A stretch of DNA of 64,000 nt from Emergencia timonensis (GTDB taxonomy: Bacteria > Bacillota > Clostridia > Peptostreptococcales > Anaerovoracaceae), in assembly GCF_900086585.1 (NCBI RefSeq), contig NZ_FLKM01000008.1, positions 372,001 to 436,000 on the forward strand, given 5' to 3'. The translations under genes and the position numbers were made by a program. The stretch's first letter is position 1. Every line of letters begins with the position of its first letter. The notes beneath the pieces are model-generated. The model did not search any database, had not been told where the DNA came from, and saw only the letters and a program-made list of their open reading frames with translations. Below are positions 53,936 to 62,881 of the stretch, one piece after another.

Positions 53936-55687
53936 TTATTTTAATTTACTCATATAGTTTTGCTCTTTGCTGATCTTCTCTTCCTCTGTCAGGTCGAATC
54001 CCAGAGTTCCACCCGGGTTCATGATGCCGTCCGGATCAAAGTGCTCTTTGAGGGTGCGGAAGACTTCGTATTCGTTATGACCGATAGACCCCTCCAGCCA
54101 AGGCGCGAACATCTTGCCGATGCCGTGGTGGTGGCTCATGGATGCGCCGCTCTTCTGGATCGCATCGAGAATACCTGCGTGATAAGCCTTGAACTCCGCC
54201 GGATCGTGCATCCGCGTGATGAAAATCCAGTACAGGTTGGCTCCCTGAGGATAGACGTGTGACATGTGGGTCATACAGATGGTGTGCGGTCTGGATTTGA
54301 CAAACTTCCTCACTTCTGCATGGACTTTGCTCATGTTGCTCCAGTTGACGGAGCATTCCATGGTGTCCATGACCAGGCCGAAATCCTGCATGGTATCGCG
54401 CATGTAAGGGTCGTTGAATCTGCCCTTCTCCCAACTCTTTGTCACATAACCGGTCAACGTCAGGCCGCCGTACTTGCGGCACACCCGCTTTGTATGTTTT
54501 GCCAGGTTCTTTGAAAATCCTTTTTCGCCGTTGGTAAAGCTAAGGAACAGGCACATCTTGCCCTCCTCAAAGCCTTTTAGTTTGAACAGATGACGAACCG
54601 GTGAGTCGATGACGTTGTACATGTGCAGCATGATGTTAGTTTCCTCCGGATCGGAGAGACGGAACACCGATGGGTAACCGGCTTCGGACTGCATAATTTC
54701 CTTTGCCGCTGCCTGCGCCGTCTCCCAGTCCTTGAACATATAGGAGAATCGTTTGACCGTTTCCGGCGTGTGGCGGAAAATCTTTAAGGTGACGTGTGTC
54801 AATACGCCAAAGGTTCCTTCACTGCCCATCATGATCTGGTCCAGATCCGGTCCGCAGGCTTTGCGCGGGTAAGTGTCTGTTTTGATGGGGCCGATCGGCG
54901 TTGCATATTCCTGGGCTATGACGATGTCCGAAATGCAGCCGTAGTAAGTAGAGTTTTGACCGGCGCCGCGAGTGACCACCCAGCCGCCCACAGAGGAATA
55001 TTCGAAGCTCTGAGGGAAATGGCCGCAGGTGTAGGCTCTTTTTGCTCCAAAGAGTTCCATTGCATTGTTCAGCACTTTTTCTAGCTGCGGGCCGCTCATG
55101 CCTGCCTGCACCGTGATTGTCTGATCTTTTTCGTTGAACTCGATGACCTTATCAAAACGAAGGCGCATATCGAGAGAGATACCGCCTTTCATACATTCCA
55201 CGCCCCGGGTGACGGAAGAACCGCCGCCGTAGACATAGACAGGAATTTTTTCCTGCTGACAGTAGGCGACAATCTGCTCCACCTGCTCTTTGGTGTCGGG
55301 ATAAGCTACTACATCTGGCACATTTTCCACGATTTTGTTGCGCAGACGCATGATATCGTACATGGTCTTGCCGTAGGCCACGGACAGCCGGGCGTAATTG
55401 TCAGTTCTGACAAATTCGTCGCCGCAGATTTCCCTGAACTTGGTGATATGTTTTTCTTCCAGCTTTACAGGAATGTCAAAATCCACCTCGTCTAACCCCA
55501 GGTCTTCGGTGTAGCCTTTGAAATCGTCGTCTGTCAATTCGAAGACGTCTTTGATCATCTTGTAAAGGGATTCCCGAGGGGCTTTGATCTGTCTCTTTTC
55601 TCCCCATTTAAAAATTGAGCGATAGCTTTTGTCTGAATAGTCGTCGTCGAACCATTTCGGTTCAAATTCTTTATACGGATGTGACAT
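53936..55687 (-). CDS. AGPS-like FAD-binding oxidoreductase
   Basis: This 583-residue protein has a FAD_binding_4 (VAO-type) domain with VYVYGGGSSVTRGVECMKGG near 170 and GAGQNSTYYGCISDIVIA near 245. The C-terminal domain has SMSHHHGIGK near 535, the histidine motif of alkyldihydroxyacetonephosphate synthase (AGPS), and ends DPDGIMNPGG. AGPS-like bacterial proteins include ether-lipid enzymes and lactate- or glycolate-type dehydrogenases, so the substrate is open. Its start overlaps the FGGY kinase stop by 17 bp, and it is last in a five-gene operon. Confidence 0.88.
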   Translation of the reverse strand: MSHPYKEFEPKWFDDDYSDKSYRSIFKWGEKRQIKAPRESLYKMIKDVFELTDDDFKGYTEDLGLDEVDFDIPVKLEEKHITKFREICGDEFVRTDNYARLSVAYGKTMYDIMRLRNKIVENVPDVVAYPDTKEQVEQIVAYCQQEKIPVYVYGGGSSVTRGVECMKGGISLDMRLRFDKVIEFNEKDQTITVQAGMSGPQLEKVLNNAMELFGAKRAYTCGHFPQSFEYSSVGGWVVTRGAGQNSTYYGCISDIVIAQEYATPIGPIKTDTYPRKACGPDLDQIMMGSEGTFGVLTHVTLKIFRHTPETVKRFSYMFKDWETAQAAAKEIMQSEAGYPSVFRLSDPEETNIMLHMYNVIDSPVRHLFKLKGFEEGKMCLFLSFTNGEKGFSKNLAKHTKRVCRKYGGLTLTGYVTKSWEKGRFNDPYMRDTMQDFGLVMDTMECSVNWSNMSKVHAEVRKFVKSRPHTICMTHMSHVYPQGANLYWIFITRMHDPAEFKAYHAGILDAIQKSGASMSHHHGIGKMFAPWLEGSIGHNEYEVFRTLKEHFDPDGIMNPGGTLGFDLTEEEKISKEQNYMSKLK

Positions 55688-57230
55688 TGTTCTCCTCCAT
55701 CTCCCTGCTAATGTTATATAACGGTTTTAATTTATCAAATATTTTTACAAAGATTTCGTTGTAAATTCTGTCATAGATTTTGTGCACTTCCATGTTCGGT
55801 TGAAACTTATCTTTGATGTGGACCATGGATGCCGTTGCCTGGTCCAGGTCGTCAAAACGGCCGATGGCCGTAAAGGCAATCATGGAGCTGCCGATGACGG
55901 CTGCTTCGTAGGTCTGAATGCGGCAGACGGGAACGCCGAACATGTCAGCGGAAATTTGGCAGATTTCATCGCTGCGGGAACCGCCTCCTGCCACATAAAC
56001 TTCGTTCGTTTTTGTACCCATGCGCCTTTCCAGGGTTTTCATTCCTTCCATCAAAGCAAAGTTAATGCCTTCAATAATGGCTCTGTAAATATGTATCCTG
56101 GTGTGAACGTCAGAAAAGCCGATAATAGAACCGCGGGCGTTTGGCATGGATACCCCCGGCGTAAAATATGGCTGAAAGACCAGACCTTCGCAGCCAGGCG
56201 GTATCTCCGCCAGCCGTTGGTTCAGCAGCTCTTCTGCACTGACCCCTTTGCTCTGGGCCTCTCGTTCCTCCTTCTCAGCGAATTCCTTTTTAAACCAGGA
56301 AATCAGCCAATATCCTCTGTATATTTCGATTTCCGGATTATATCGTCCTTTATAAGCAGAAACATATGGCGGGAAGAAACGCTGGGGTTCCACATAGCGG
56401 TCTATGGTATACTGCACCGTAGCTGTGGTGCCGAAGCTGACGGCTGCTTTTTCCGGTGTGGTGCAGGACAGGCCGATGGTCTCACAGCCTTTATCGGAGC
56501 CGGTGGCGATCAAAGGCAGACCTGCCAGGATGCCTGTCTCAAGGGACGCCTTAGCTGTGATTTCTCCCAGCACCTCACCGGGGTGCTTTAGCGCACAGAG
56601 CTTCTCTGGAGGGATGGGGAACACACAATTGGTCAGGTCCTTACTGGTCTGCCAGCGCGCATTTTTATTGTCATAAGGTACGTGGCCGATAATATTTGCG
56701 GTGGAATCCACCATTTTGCCGGTGAAGCAGTAGTTCATGTAGCCGGACAGCATCAGATACTTATACGTTCTCTGCCAAATTCCCGGCTCGTTTTTCATAA
56801 TCCAGTTACAGTGGCAGATTTTGCGGATAAAATTAGCGGTGCCAGTCATGCCGGCAGCTTTAAAAAGCATCTGATTTTTTGCTGGAAAGGATTCTGTCAT
56901 TTCTACTTCCCGTTTGTCCAGCCACAGAATAGCGGGACGTAAGGGAATGCCGTCTTTGCCTACGCAGATATCCGTATCGCGAATCGTCGTAATACTGACG
57001 GCCTTTATGCGGTTCCAGAGATCACCTGACGTCGCCTTCAGCTCTAAAGAAGCCTTACAGATTCCGTCCCAGTAAAATTCTCCCCTTTGCTCTGCCCAGC
57101 CAGGGCTTTGGGAAAAATACGGCTTCTCAAAGTGAATCTGTCTTTTTGAAAGCAAGTTTCCCGACGCGTCTACGAGTACAGCCCGCAGGCTCTGGGTCCC
57201 GATGTCAAATGTTAGTACCAAAGGTTCCAT
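55671..57230 (-). CDS. FGGY-family carbohydrate kinase
   Basis: With the ATG at 57230 (perfect GGAGGTGCGAA site) this is a 519-residue kinase. The first domain begins LVLTFDIGTQSLRAVLVDASG. The second has VSFGTTATVQYTID and the conserved YVAGGGSRSDEICQISADM. FGGY kinases phosphorylate sugars or polyols (xylulose, glycerol, erythritol and others). The substrate is uncertain; the glycerol-3-phosphate dehydrogenase-like genes upstream suggest glycerol or another small polyol. Confidence 0.9.
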   Translation of the reverse strand: MEPLVLTFDIGTQSLRAVLVDASGNLLSKRQIHFEKPYFSQSPGWAEQRGEFYWDGICKASLELKATSGDLWNRIKAVSITTIRDTDICVGKDGIPLRPAILWLDKREVEMTESFPAKNQMLFKAAGMTGTANFIRKICHCNWIMKNEPGIWQRTYKYLMLSGYMNYCFTGKMVDSTANIIGHVPYDNKNARWQTSKDLTNCVFPIPPEKLCALKHPGEVLGEITAKASLETGILAGLPLIATGSDKGCETIGLSCTTPEKAAVSFGTTATVQYTIDRYVEPQRFFPPYVSAYKGRYNPEIEIYRGYWLISWFKKEFAEKEEREAQSKGVSAEELLNQRLAEIPPGCEGLVFQPYFTPGVSMPNARGSIIGFSDVHTRIHIYRAIIEGINFALMEGMKTLERRMGTKTNEVYVAGGGSRSDEICQISADMFGVPVCRIQTYEAAVIGSSMIAFTAIGRFDDLDQATASMVHIKDKFQPNMEVHKIYDRIYNEIFVKIFDKLKPLYNISREMEENNVTSV

Positions 57231-57296
57231 TTCGCACCTCCTTAATGGTTCTGCTCCCAATTTACAAAGCAAATGTTGGACAGAACTTATGCTTTA

Positions 57297-57662
57297 TCAA
57301 ATTGTCATTGTTGCAATGATGTTTACACCTGTTTCTGCAGCATTTTCAAGAACAACATCGCCGCAGACCATTCTCTTCGTTACCACTAGCCTCTGCAATT
57401 CCTCTAAAACCGCGGCGACAGCATATTTGGGGACCTCTCCATTTGTCCGTACAGGCAGGAAAGGAAAATCCTCAAAGACTGTTTTGACCGTGGTGGTAAT
57501 CGAGCGAGTTGGATTGGTCAGTTCCGTGCCGGCAAAAGCGTTGCCTCTAATACAGCGATTTCCCGTTACCTCCAGTTCTCCCTCCTCTGTCAGTACACCG
57601 TGAAGGCGACAACCATTTGGGCAGACAATACAGATTAAATCTTTTTCTATTCGCTTACTCAT
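57297..57662 (-). CDS. DUF1667 protein (anaerobic G3P dehydrogenase accessory)
   Basis: Starting at the ATG at 57662 this is a 121-residue protein beginning MSKRIEKDLICIVCPNGCRL, with the Cys pair CPNGC preceded by ICIVC and a later NRCIRGNAFA. DUF1667 proteins recur as the third gene after glpA-like and FAD-reductase genes in clostridia and probably carry a redox or Fe-S role. Its start overlaps the upstream reductase by 8 bp. Confidence 0.9.
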   Translation of the reverse strand: MSKRIEKDLICIVCPNGCRLHGVLTEEGELEVTGNRCIRGNAFAGTELTNPTRSITTTVKTVFEDFPFLPVRTNGEVPKYAVAAVLEELQRLVVTKRMVCGDVVLENAAETGVNIIATMTI

Positions 57663-58914
57663 GGGCTGCTTCCTCCATAACAAAGTATAAATCTTCTTTT
57701 AATTCTAGTTGCGCAAAATCAATTTCAACTTTCTCCATCTCAGGGGGCCTCAAACCGCCATACTTTTTCCTAAATATTTCCTCATTGCCTAAATACAGTT
57801 TGACGGTAATCGTATCCCGCGTTGCCTTTGAGCGAAAGAAAAACTGTACCTTTTTGTTGGTCTCTGCCTCAAGGCGGGAGGGAACAATGTAGGCAAAATC
57901 ACTGCTGCCTTTTACAGAAACGTAATTAGACGATGTAAAAGGCCTGGCAGCCTGTTTCGCAGCAGCGGCACCTGCTTTTTCACCGCTTTCTGACACATAA
58001 TCGACCAGATCGTTAACATGTAATGCGTTGCCGCAGCTAAATACGCCGGCAACGGTGGTCTGATAGTCCTGATCGGATAATGGGCCTTTGGTCTCAGGGA
58101 GGATGGCGATCCCCAGCGTTTCGGCCAGCTCGTTTTCTGGAATGAGTCCCACCGATACAATTAACGTATCGCAAGGAATGTATTCTTCCGTGCCTGAAAT
58201 GGGCTGCATCCTTTGATCTACAGCACAGACAGTGACACCGGAAAGCCGCTCACGGCCGTGAACTTCTATCACTGTATGGGAAAGATGAAGAGGAATGTCA
58301 AAGTCCACCAGACATTGATAGATGTTCCTTGAAAGTCCGCTTGGTTCTGACTTTGCTTCATATACGCCGAGCACCTTAGCGCCTTCCAGGGTCAGGCGCC
58401 TGGCCATAATCAATCCGATGTCGCCGGAACCGAGAATGACGCAGTTTTTTCCAGGCAGCTGGCCTAAAACATTGACGAAGTATTGCGCTGCCCCGGCTGT
58501 CAAGACGCCGGCGGGACGAGTGCCGTGAATCGCCACTTGTTTTGCTGTTCTTTCCCGACAGCCTGTAGCTAAAATCAGTGTTTTAGAAAATACCCTTTCG
58601 TAGCCATTGTTCTGCGTAAGAGAAAGCTCAAAACCACCAGATATATTGCTTATTTGCGATGCAAATGTCAAAGTTCTGATTTCAACATCTGTTTTTTCAA
58701 TTTCCTCGATAAAGCGGCAGGCATATTCACAGCCAGACAATTTTTCTCCGAATCTAATGAGACCGAATCCATCGTGAATACATTGCTTGAGTACGCCGCC
58801 GAGCCGTTCTTCACGCTCTATCAGTAGAACCTTGGCTTCAGCTTTTGATGCGGAAATTGCAGCGGCCAGACCTGCCGGTCCCCCGCCGATTACGGTAACA
58901 TCATAAGAATTCAC
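57655..58914 (-). CDS. FAD/NAD(P)-dependent oxidoreductase
   Basis: With a GTG start at 58914 (GGGAGGCAGCC upstream) this is a 419-residue protein. It starts NSYDVTVIGGGPAGLAAAIS (FAD dinucleotide fold) and has a second Rossmann motif VILGSGDIGLIMARRL near 165 and a GVFSCGNALHV FAD motif near 300. It is the usual pyridine nucleotide-disulfide-type partner of the GlpA-like protein. The start overlaps glpA by 14 bp, so the two are translationally coupled. Confidence 0.9.
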   Translation of the reverse strand: MNSYDVTVIGGGPAGLAAAISASKAEAKVLLIEREERLGGVLKQCIHDGFGLIRFGEKLSGCEYACRFIEEIEKTDVEIRTLTFASQISNISGGFELSLTQNNGYERVFSKTLILATGCRERTAKQVAIHGTRPAGVLTAGAAQYFVNVLGQLPGKNCVILGSGDIGLIMARRLTLEGAKVLGVYEAKSEPSGLSRNIYQCLVDFDIPLHLSHTVIEVHGRERLSGVTVCAVDQRMQPISGTEEYIPCDTLIVSVGLIPENELAETLGIAILPETKGPLSDQDYQTTVAGVFSCGNALHVNDLVDYVSESGEKAGAAAAKQAARPFTSSNYVSVKGSSDFAYIVPSRLEAETNKKVQFFFRSKATRDTITVKLYLGNEEIFRKKYGGLRPPEMEKVEIDFAQLELKEDLYFVMEEAAHE

Positions 58915-60610
58915 GGCTGCCTCCCTTCTCCCCAAAGAGAATTTCACTGCCGGGATATCCCTTGCGAACCTGCATTAGCGGAATCTGCTTTTCTTCCGCA
59001 ATCAGTCTGATGACCTGCTGTCCGCAGAAACTGCCCTGACATCTTCCCATGCCGGGCCGCACCCGCCGTTTGATGCCGTCTACTGTGTCGCATGGCAAGC
59101 TTCTTCTCATGGCGTCGAGAACTTCCCCTTTGCTGACTTCTTCACAGCGGCATACAATTTGGCCGTAGTCGGGATTTTCCTTAATCAGATTTGCACGTTC
59201 TTCGTCTGTCAGTTCCTTTGGCCGTATAATTGCCTTGCGGATCGGGTTAAATTTTGGGTTCTTGTTTTTTTCTCCTAAAAGCTCTGTAACCAAAGACTCC
59301 ACTTGAAGCCCTATGGCTGGCGCCGCTGTGAGGCCGGGAGATTGGATACCTGCTGCATGGACGATATTATCGGTCAGTCTCCCCTTTTCTATAATGAAAT
59401 CTTCTTCATAAGTCGCAGCTCTGATACCGGTGAAATAGGTAATGATATCGCCTGTAGTCAGCCATTGTCCTGCGTGGCTGTGTTTCTCAAAGGTAGACTC
59501 TATACTCTCTTTGTGCGTTGCAAAATCCTCTTTTTCTATGGTTTCCGCCGCATCAGGTCCGACCAAAACATTGCCGTCTACGGTACCCACGATGCCGCCT
59601 CCTTTGGTGTGTCCGCTCTTAGACTGTGTGCCCATGAGGGTATAAATGGTTTTAATATGTCGGCGGGCTTTTTTATCGAGAATGGCGTTGGTGCCTTTCC
59701 GCGGATGAATGGAGAAAAAACGATCCCCTGCCATCTGCGCAATATCTTCTGCAAAGACGCCGGCGGCGTTGACGACAATTTTAGGATAAATGGTGCCGCG
59801 GTTCGTAGAAACACTTTTAATGCGGCCGTCTTTGACTTCCATCTTTGAGACTGCGGTATTCAGTGCAATTTCGGCTCCATTGTCTACGGCGTTTTCTGCA
59901 AAGGCAATGGTGAGACCGTATGGGCATACTGTTCCCGCGCCGTCAAAGTAAAGGGCGCATTTTGCTTCTGGTGAAATGCCAGGCTCCAATCTGCGCAGTG
60001 TTTTTCCTGTGATGACATGAGCTTTGCCGGCTGCCGTCAGGTTCCAATAAGGAATTGTCAAAATGAGCAGCGGCAGATAGGATATTTTCTTAAAACAGAG
60101 AAATTGACCGCTGCGCACAAAAGGAACGTCAAGTTCTTTGCAGACTTTGTCGTAGAGGGCATTGCCCAGATTATTCATCTTCTTTTTGAGAAGGCCCGGC
60201 CTGATATCGATTCCGGGGTGAACCATGCCATCGTTTCTCGACGAAGCATGCAGGGCAACATCGTATTCTTTGTCAATCAGTAAAATTTCCATTTTTTCTT
60301 TGGTCAGCTCTCTGGCAATGGCACAGCCGACAACTCCGCCGCCGATGACGAGCACATCAGGGCGTCTTCCCTCTAAAGCAGCGTCGCTGATCTTTGGCTG
60401 TATAACGCAAGGTTTTTCTAAGCCGGGCACCGTAATATCGTTTACGATATGCTTTTTACTCCCGCTTTTTGCACACATAAGCCCCGCTTCGACCACCTGA
60501 TTCCAGGTATCAACGGTACCAGTCAACCGAAAACTGTATCCAGTGTCTGCGATGTGCACGTTCCCGCCAAAACGAATATCGAGGCGCTTCTGCACTTTTT
60601 TGATGTTCAA
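58901..60610 (-). CDS. BON-DAO-BFD glycerol-3-phosphate dehydrogenase-like protein
   Basis: This 569-residue protein starts at TTG 60610 after GGGGAGGTGGGG. Residues 1-65 look like a BON domain (RLTGTVDTWNQVVEAG to HIVNDITV), which is unusual on this family. A DAO/GlpA FAD domain follows with VLVIGGGVVGCAIARELTKE near 88 and SSRNDGMVHPG. The C-terminal BFD-like [2Fe-2S] domain has VCRCEEVSKGE near 480 and RPGMGRCQGSFCG near 520. It would oxidise glycerol-3-phosphate or a similar polyol phosphate to a keto form and pass electrons to the next two gene products. Confidence 0.9.
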   Translation of the reverse strand: MNIKKVQKRLDIRFGGNVHIADTGYSFRLTGTVDTWNQVVEAGLMCAKSGSKKHIVNDITVPGLEKPCVIQPKISDAALEGRRPDVLVIGGGVVGCAIARELTKEKMEILLIDKEYDVALHASSRNDGMVHPGIDIRPGLLKKKMNNLGNALYDKVCKELDVPFVRSGQFLCFKKISYLPLLILTIPYWNLTAAGKAHVITGKTLRRLEPGISPEAKCALYFDGAGTVCPYGLTIAFAENAVDNGAEIALNTAVSKMEVKDGRIKSVSTNRGTIYPKIVVNAAGVFAEDIAQMAGDRFFSIHPRKGTNAILDKKARRHIKTIYTLMGTQSKSGHTKGGGIVGTVDGNVLVGPDAAETIEKEDFATHKESIESTFEKHSHAGQWLTTGDIITYFTGIRAATYEEDFIIEKGRLTDNIVHAAGIQSPGLTAAPAIGLQVESLVTELLGEKNKNPKFNPIRKAIIRPKELTDEERANLIKENPDYGQIVCRCEEVSKGEVLDAMRRSLPCDTVDGIKRRVRPGMGRCQGSFCGQQVIRLIAEEKQIPLMQVRKGYPGSEILFGEKGGSREFL

Positions 60611-60678
60611 AAAAACCCCACCTCCCCGAAAAAGGTTTTATTCTAAGTCAGCCATACGGCTAACTCTTTCTTACGTTT

Positions 60679-60707
60679 ATTTTACCATTGAAATTCTCGT
60701 TGGTCAA
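60679..60707 (-). promoter_or_regulatory. Promoter of the five-gene catabolic operon
   Basis: On the minus strand TTGACC and TAAAAT are separated by 17 bp, about 70 bp upstream of the TTG start. The rest of the 60611-60884 gap shows no gene or clear operator. Confidence 0.6.
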
Positions 60708-60884
60708 TGCTATCCTAGATAAGAAAGAAAATACTGGCCGGTTCCATATCCCTCAATCGATAAAGTGTGTATCATGGCGTACCTTAAGAAAGAACACACA
60801 GAATACGGATTTATGATAGGACTTTATAGATATTGCAAGGAACCCCTTACAAATACAGGTTAATCTACATCATCATAAGGAAGA

Positions 60885-61380
60885 ACTAGCCGAAACAGCG
60901 TAACGGCGTCCCAAGCAGAGGGCTGTGATTAAGCAGGAGCTGGCGTTCGGAAAGAATCTGCGTAACAAAACAGCGGAAACCAGCCGAAACAGCGTAACGG
61001 CGTCCCAAGCAGAGGGCTGTGATTAAGCAGGAACTGGTGTTTGGAAAGAATCTGCGTAACAAAACAGCGGAAACTAGCTAAAACTGCGTAACGGTGCCCC
61101 AAGCAGAGGACTGTGATTAAGCAGGAGCTGGTGTTTGGAAAGAATCTGCGTAACGAAACAGCGGAAATCAGCCAAAACAGCGTAACGGCGCCCCAAGCAG
61201 AGGGCTGTGATTAAGCAGGAGCTGGTGTTTGGAAGGAATCTGCGTAACGAAACAGCGGAAACTAGCCAAAACAGCGTAACAGCACTCCAAGCAGAGGGCT
61301 GTGATTAAGCAGGAGCTGGTGTTTGGAAAGAATCTGCGTAACGAAACAGCGGAAACTAGCCAAAACAGCGTAACGGCCCC
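60885..61380. repeat. 94-bp tandem repeat array, 5.3 copies
   Basis: Units start at 60885, 60979, 61073, 61167 and 61261, each exactly 94 bp, plus a partial sixth from 61355. Copies differ at a few positions, mainly transitions. Within each unit CAGCGTAACGG and CTGCGTAACRA recur as sub-repeats. Because 94 is not a multiple of three, the array is unlikely to be coding. It ends 61 bp before the tetR start. Confidence 0.95.
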
Positions 61381-61441
61381 TATACCAATAGCGGCAGGAA
61401 TCAAACCTGCTGTCTGGCGATTAATGAAAGGACAACGATTT

Positions 61442-62002
61442 ATGGCGGCACCACATAATGATAATATAAAAGAAAAGATTTTAGATGCGGCGACAGCCTT
61501 GCTTGCGGAGAAATCCTTTAACGAGATATCCCTTTCTGAAATTGCAAAGAAATCCGGCGTTTCAAAAGGCAGCGTCTATTATTACTATAAAAACAAGGAC
61601 GATATATTATATGATGTTGCAGATGGATATCTGCAGCAAATGTATGACCAATTAATTGCCTGGGTGGAGAATAAGGAAAAAGACACCTCCCTGCCGAGGC
61701 TTCTGCATTATGTTCTTTCGCGGGGAATCGATGATCCCGGGAAGAACCTGAGACTCCATCTTACTGCGGATGCCATAGCGGGGAATGACCAGATCAGGGA
61801 GAAGTTGATTAATCGCTACCGGACCTTCCGAAAAGTAATTGGCGAAAAGATTGCGCAGCGAAAACCTGATGCGGATGCGCAGTATTACGGCTGGCTGGTA
61901 CTTACCGTCATCGACGGATTGATGATACAAAACCTTCTGGGAAACACAGAAATAGATACGGAAATGTTTATAAAAGACTTTATTAGAGAAACAGAAAGGT
62001 AA
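61442..62002 (+). CDS. TetR-family transcriptional regulator
   Basis: With the ATG at 61442 (AAAGGA upstream) this is a 186-residue protein; the frame extends back into the tandem repeats, but that part is not credible as protein. The HTH reads ILDAATALLAEKSFNEISLS and SGVSKGSVYYYYKNKDDIL. The C-terminal domain has a typical TetR helical pattern. Its stop abuts the transporter ATG without a gap, so it probably controls that gene and itself. The tandem repeats lie in its promoter region. Confidence 0.92.
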   Translation: MAAPHNDNIKEKILDAATALLAEKSFNEISLSEIAKKSGVSKGSVYYYYKNKDDILYDVADGYLQQMYDQLIAWVENKEKDTSLPRLLHYVLSRGIDDPGKNLRLHLTADAIAGNDQIREKLINRYRTFRKVIGEKIAQRKPDADAQYYGWLVLTVIDGLMIQNLLGNTEIDTEMFIKDFIRETER

Positions 62003-62758
62003 ATGCAGATGTTACAATATTTGATCGTATGTCCCCTGCTCTTTTTAGCAGGGTTTATTGATGCCATTGGCGGTGGCGGCGGATTGATTTCGATACCTGC
62101 CTATATTATTTCAGGCGTACCTGTTCATAACGCCATAGCGACTAATAAACTCAGTTCCTGTATGGGGACAGGGCTGACCACCTGGCAATATTGGGTTAAC
62201 GGCTATATTAGGCCAAAACTGGCGCTGCTCTGTGTGGCTGCGGCTCTTGTTGGTTCCCCTATCGGCGCAGAAATTGCACTGCGAATTGACGCCGATGTAT
62301 TTAAACTGTTAATGCTGGTCATATTGCCGGTAACGGCTTTTTATGTCCTAAAGAAAAAAGACATTGGAAAAAATGAAGAAGAACTTTCTTTTAAAAAGAC
62401 TGCCGTTATTTCTGTAGCCGCCGCGTTGATTGTAGGTATGTACGACGGTTTCTACGGTCCGGGTACTGGTACATTTTTAATGCTGCTGCTGACCGGGGCG
62501 GCGAAGCTGGATATTTACACAGCTGCCGGCACGACAAAAGCAATCAATCTGACAACAAATATTGGCAGTATGATGATCTATCTTCTCAATGGGAAAGTGA
62601 TCTTTTTACTCGGTCTTGCGGCAGGAGTATTTAACATGGCAGGAAATTTCTTAGGAGCCAGGTTCTTTCGTGACAAAGGCAGTGATATTGTCAGACCTAT
62701 TATCATGGTTGTGCTCGTTATTTTCTTTATCAAAATTCTCATAGAAATGGTCGGCTAA
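62003..62758 (+). CDS. TauE/SafE-family membrane transporter
   Basis: This 251-residue protein has about eight hydrophobic helices and the TauE/SafE landmarks GFIDAIGGGGGLISIPAYI near the start and MYDGFYGPGTGTFLMLLLTG in the second half. The family exports sulfite, sulfoacetate or other organic anions. It directly follows tetR and precedes a PEP mutase-family enzyme. A role in exporting an anionic product is inferred. Confidence 0.93.
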   Translation: MQMLQYLIVCPLLFLAGFIDAIGGGGGLISIPAYIISGVPVHNAIATNKLSSCMGTGLTTWQYWVNGYIRPKLALLCVAAALVGSPIGAEIALRIDADVFKLLMLVILPVTAFYVLKKKDIGKNEEELSFKKTAVISVAAALIVGMYDGFYGPGTGTFLMLLLTGAAKLDIYTAAGTTKAINLTTNIGSMMIYLLNGKVIFLLGLAAGVFNMAGNFLGARFFRDKGSDIVRPIIMVVLVIFFIKILIEMVG

Positions 62759-62762
62759 AGGA

Positions 62763-62790
62763 TTGGGCTGTGAATTGGATGTGTTATAAT
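62763..62790 (+). promoter_or_regulatory. Candidate promoter of the PEP mutase-family gene
   Basis: TTGGGC, 16 bp, then a perfect TATAAT. A second GTGTTATACTCA near 62825 repeats the GTGTTATAATCA around this -10 and could be an alternative start. Confidence 0.5.
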
Positions 62791-62881
62791 CATGTCCGAA
62801 AACAGCGAGATTTTTACTATTAGTGTGTTATACTCAATCTATTATTTACAATCACAGTGCAGAGAAGGAGCCGAGACGTAG

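Noticed and set aside
60885-61380. CRISPR array
   Set aside because: The repeats are contiguous 94-bp units with no unique spacers, and no cas gene is present.
61301-61441. Longer start of the TetR protein
   Set aside because: This part is a translation of the tandem repeat; the ATG at 61442 gives the usual TetR N-terminus.
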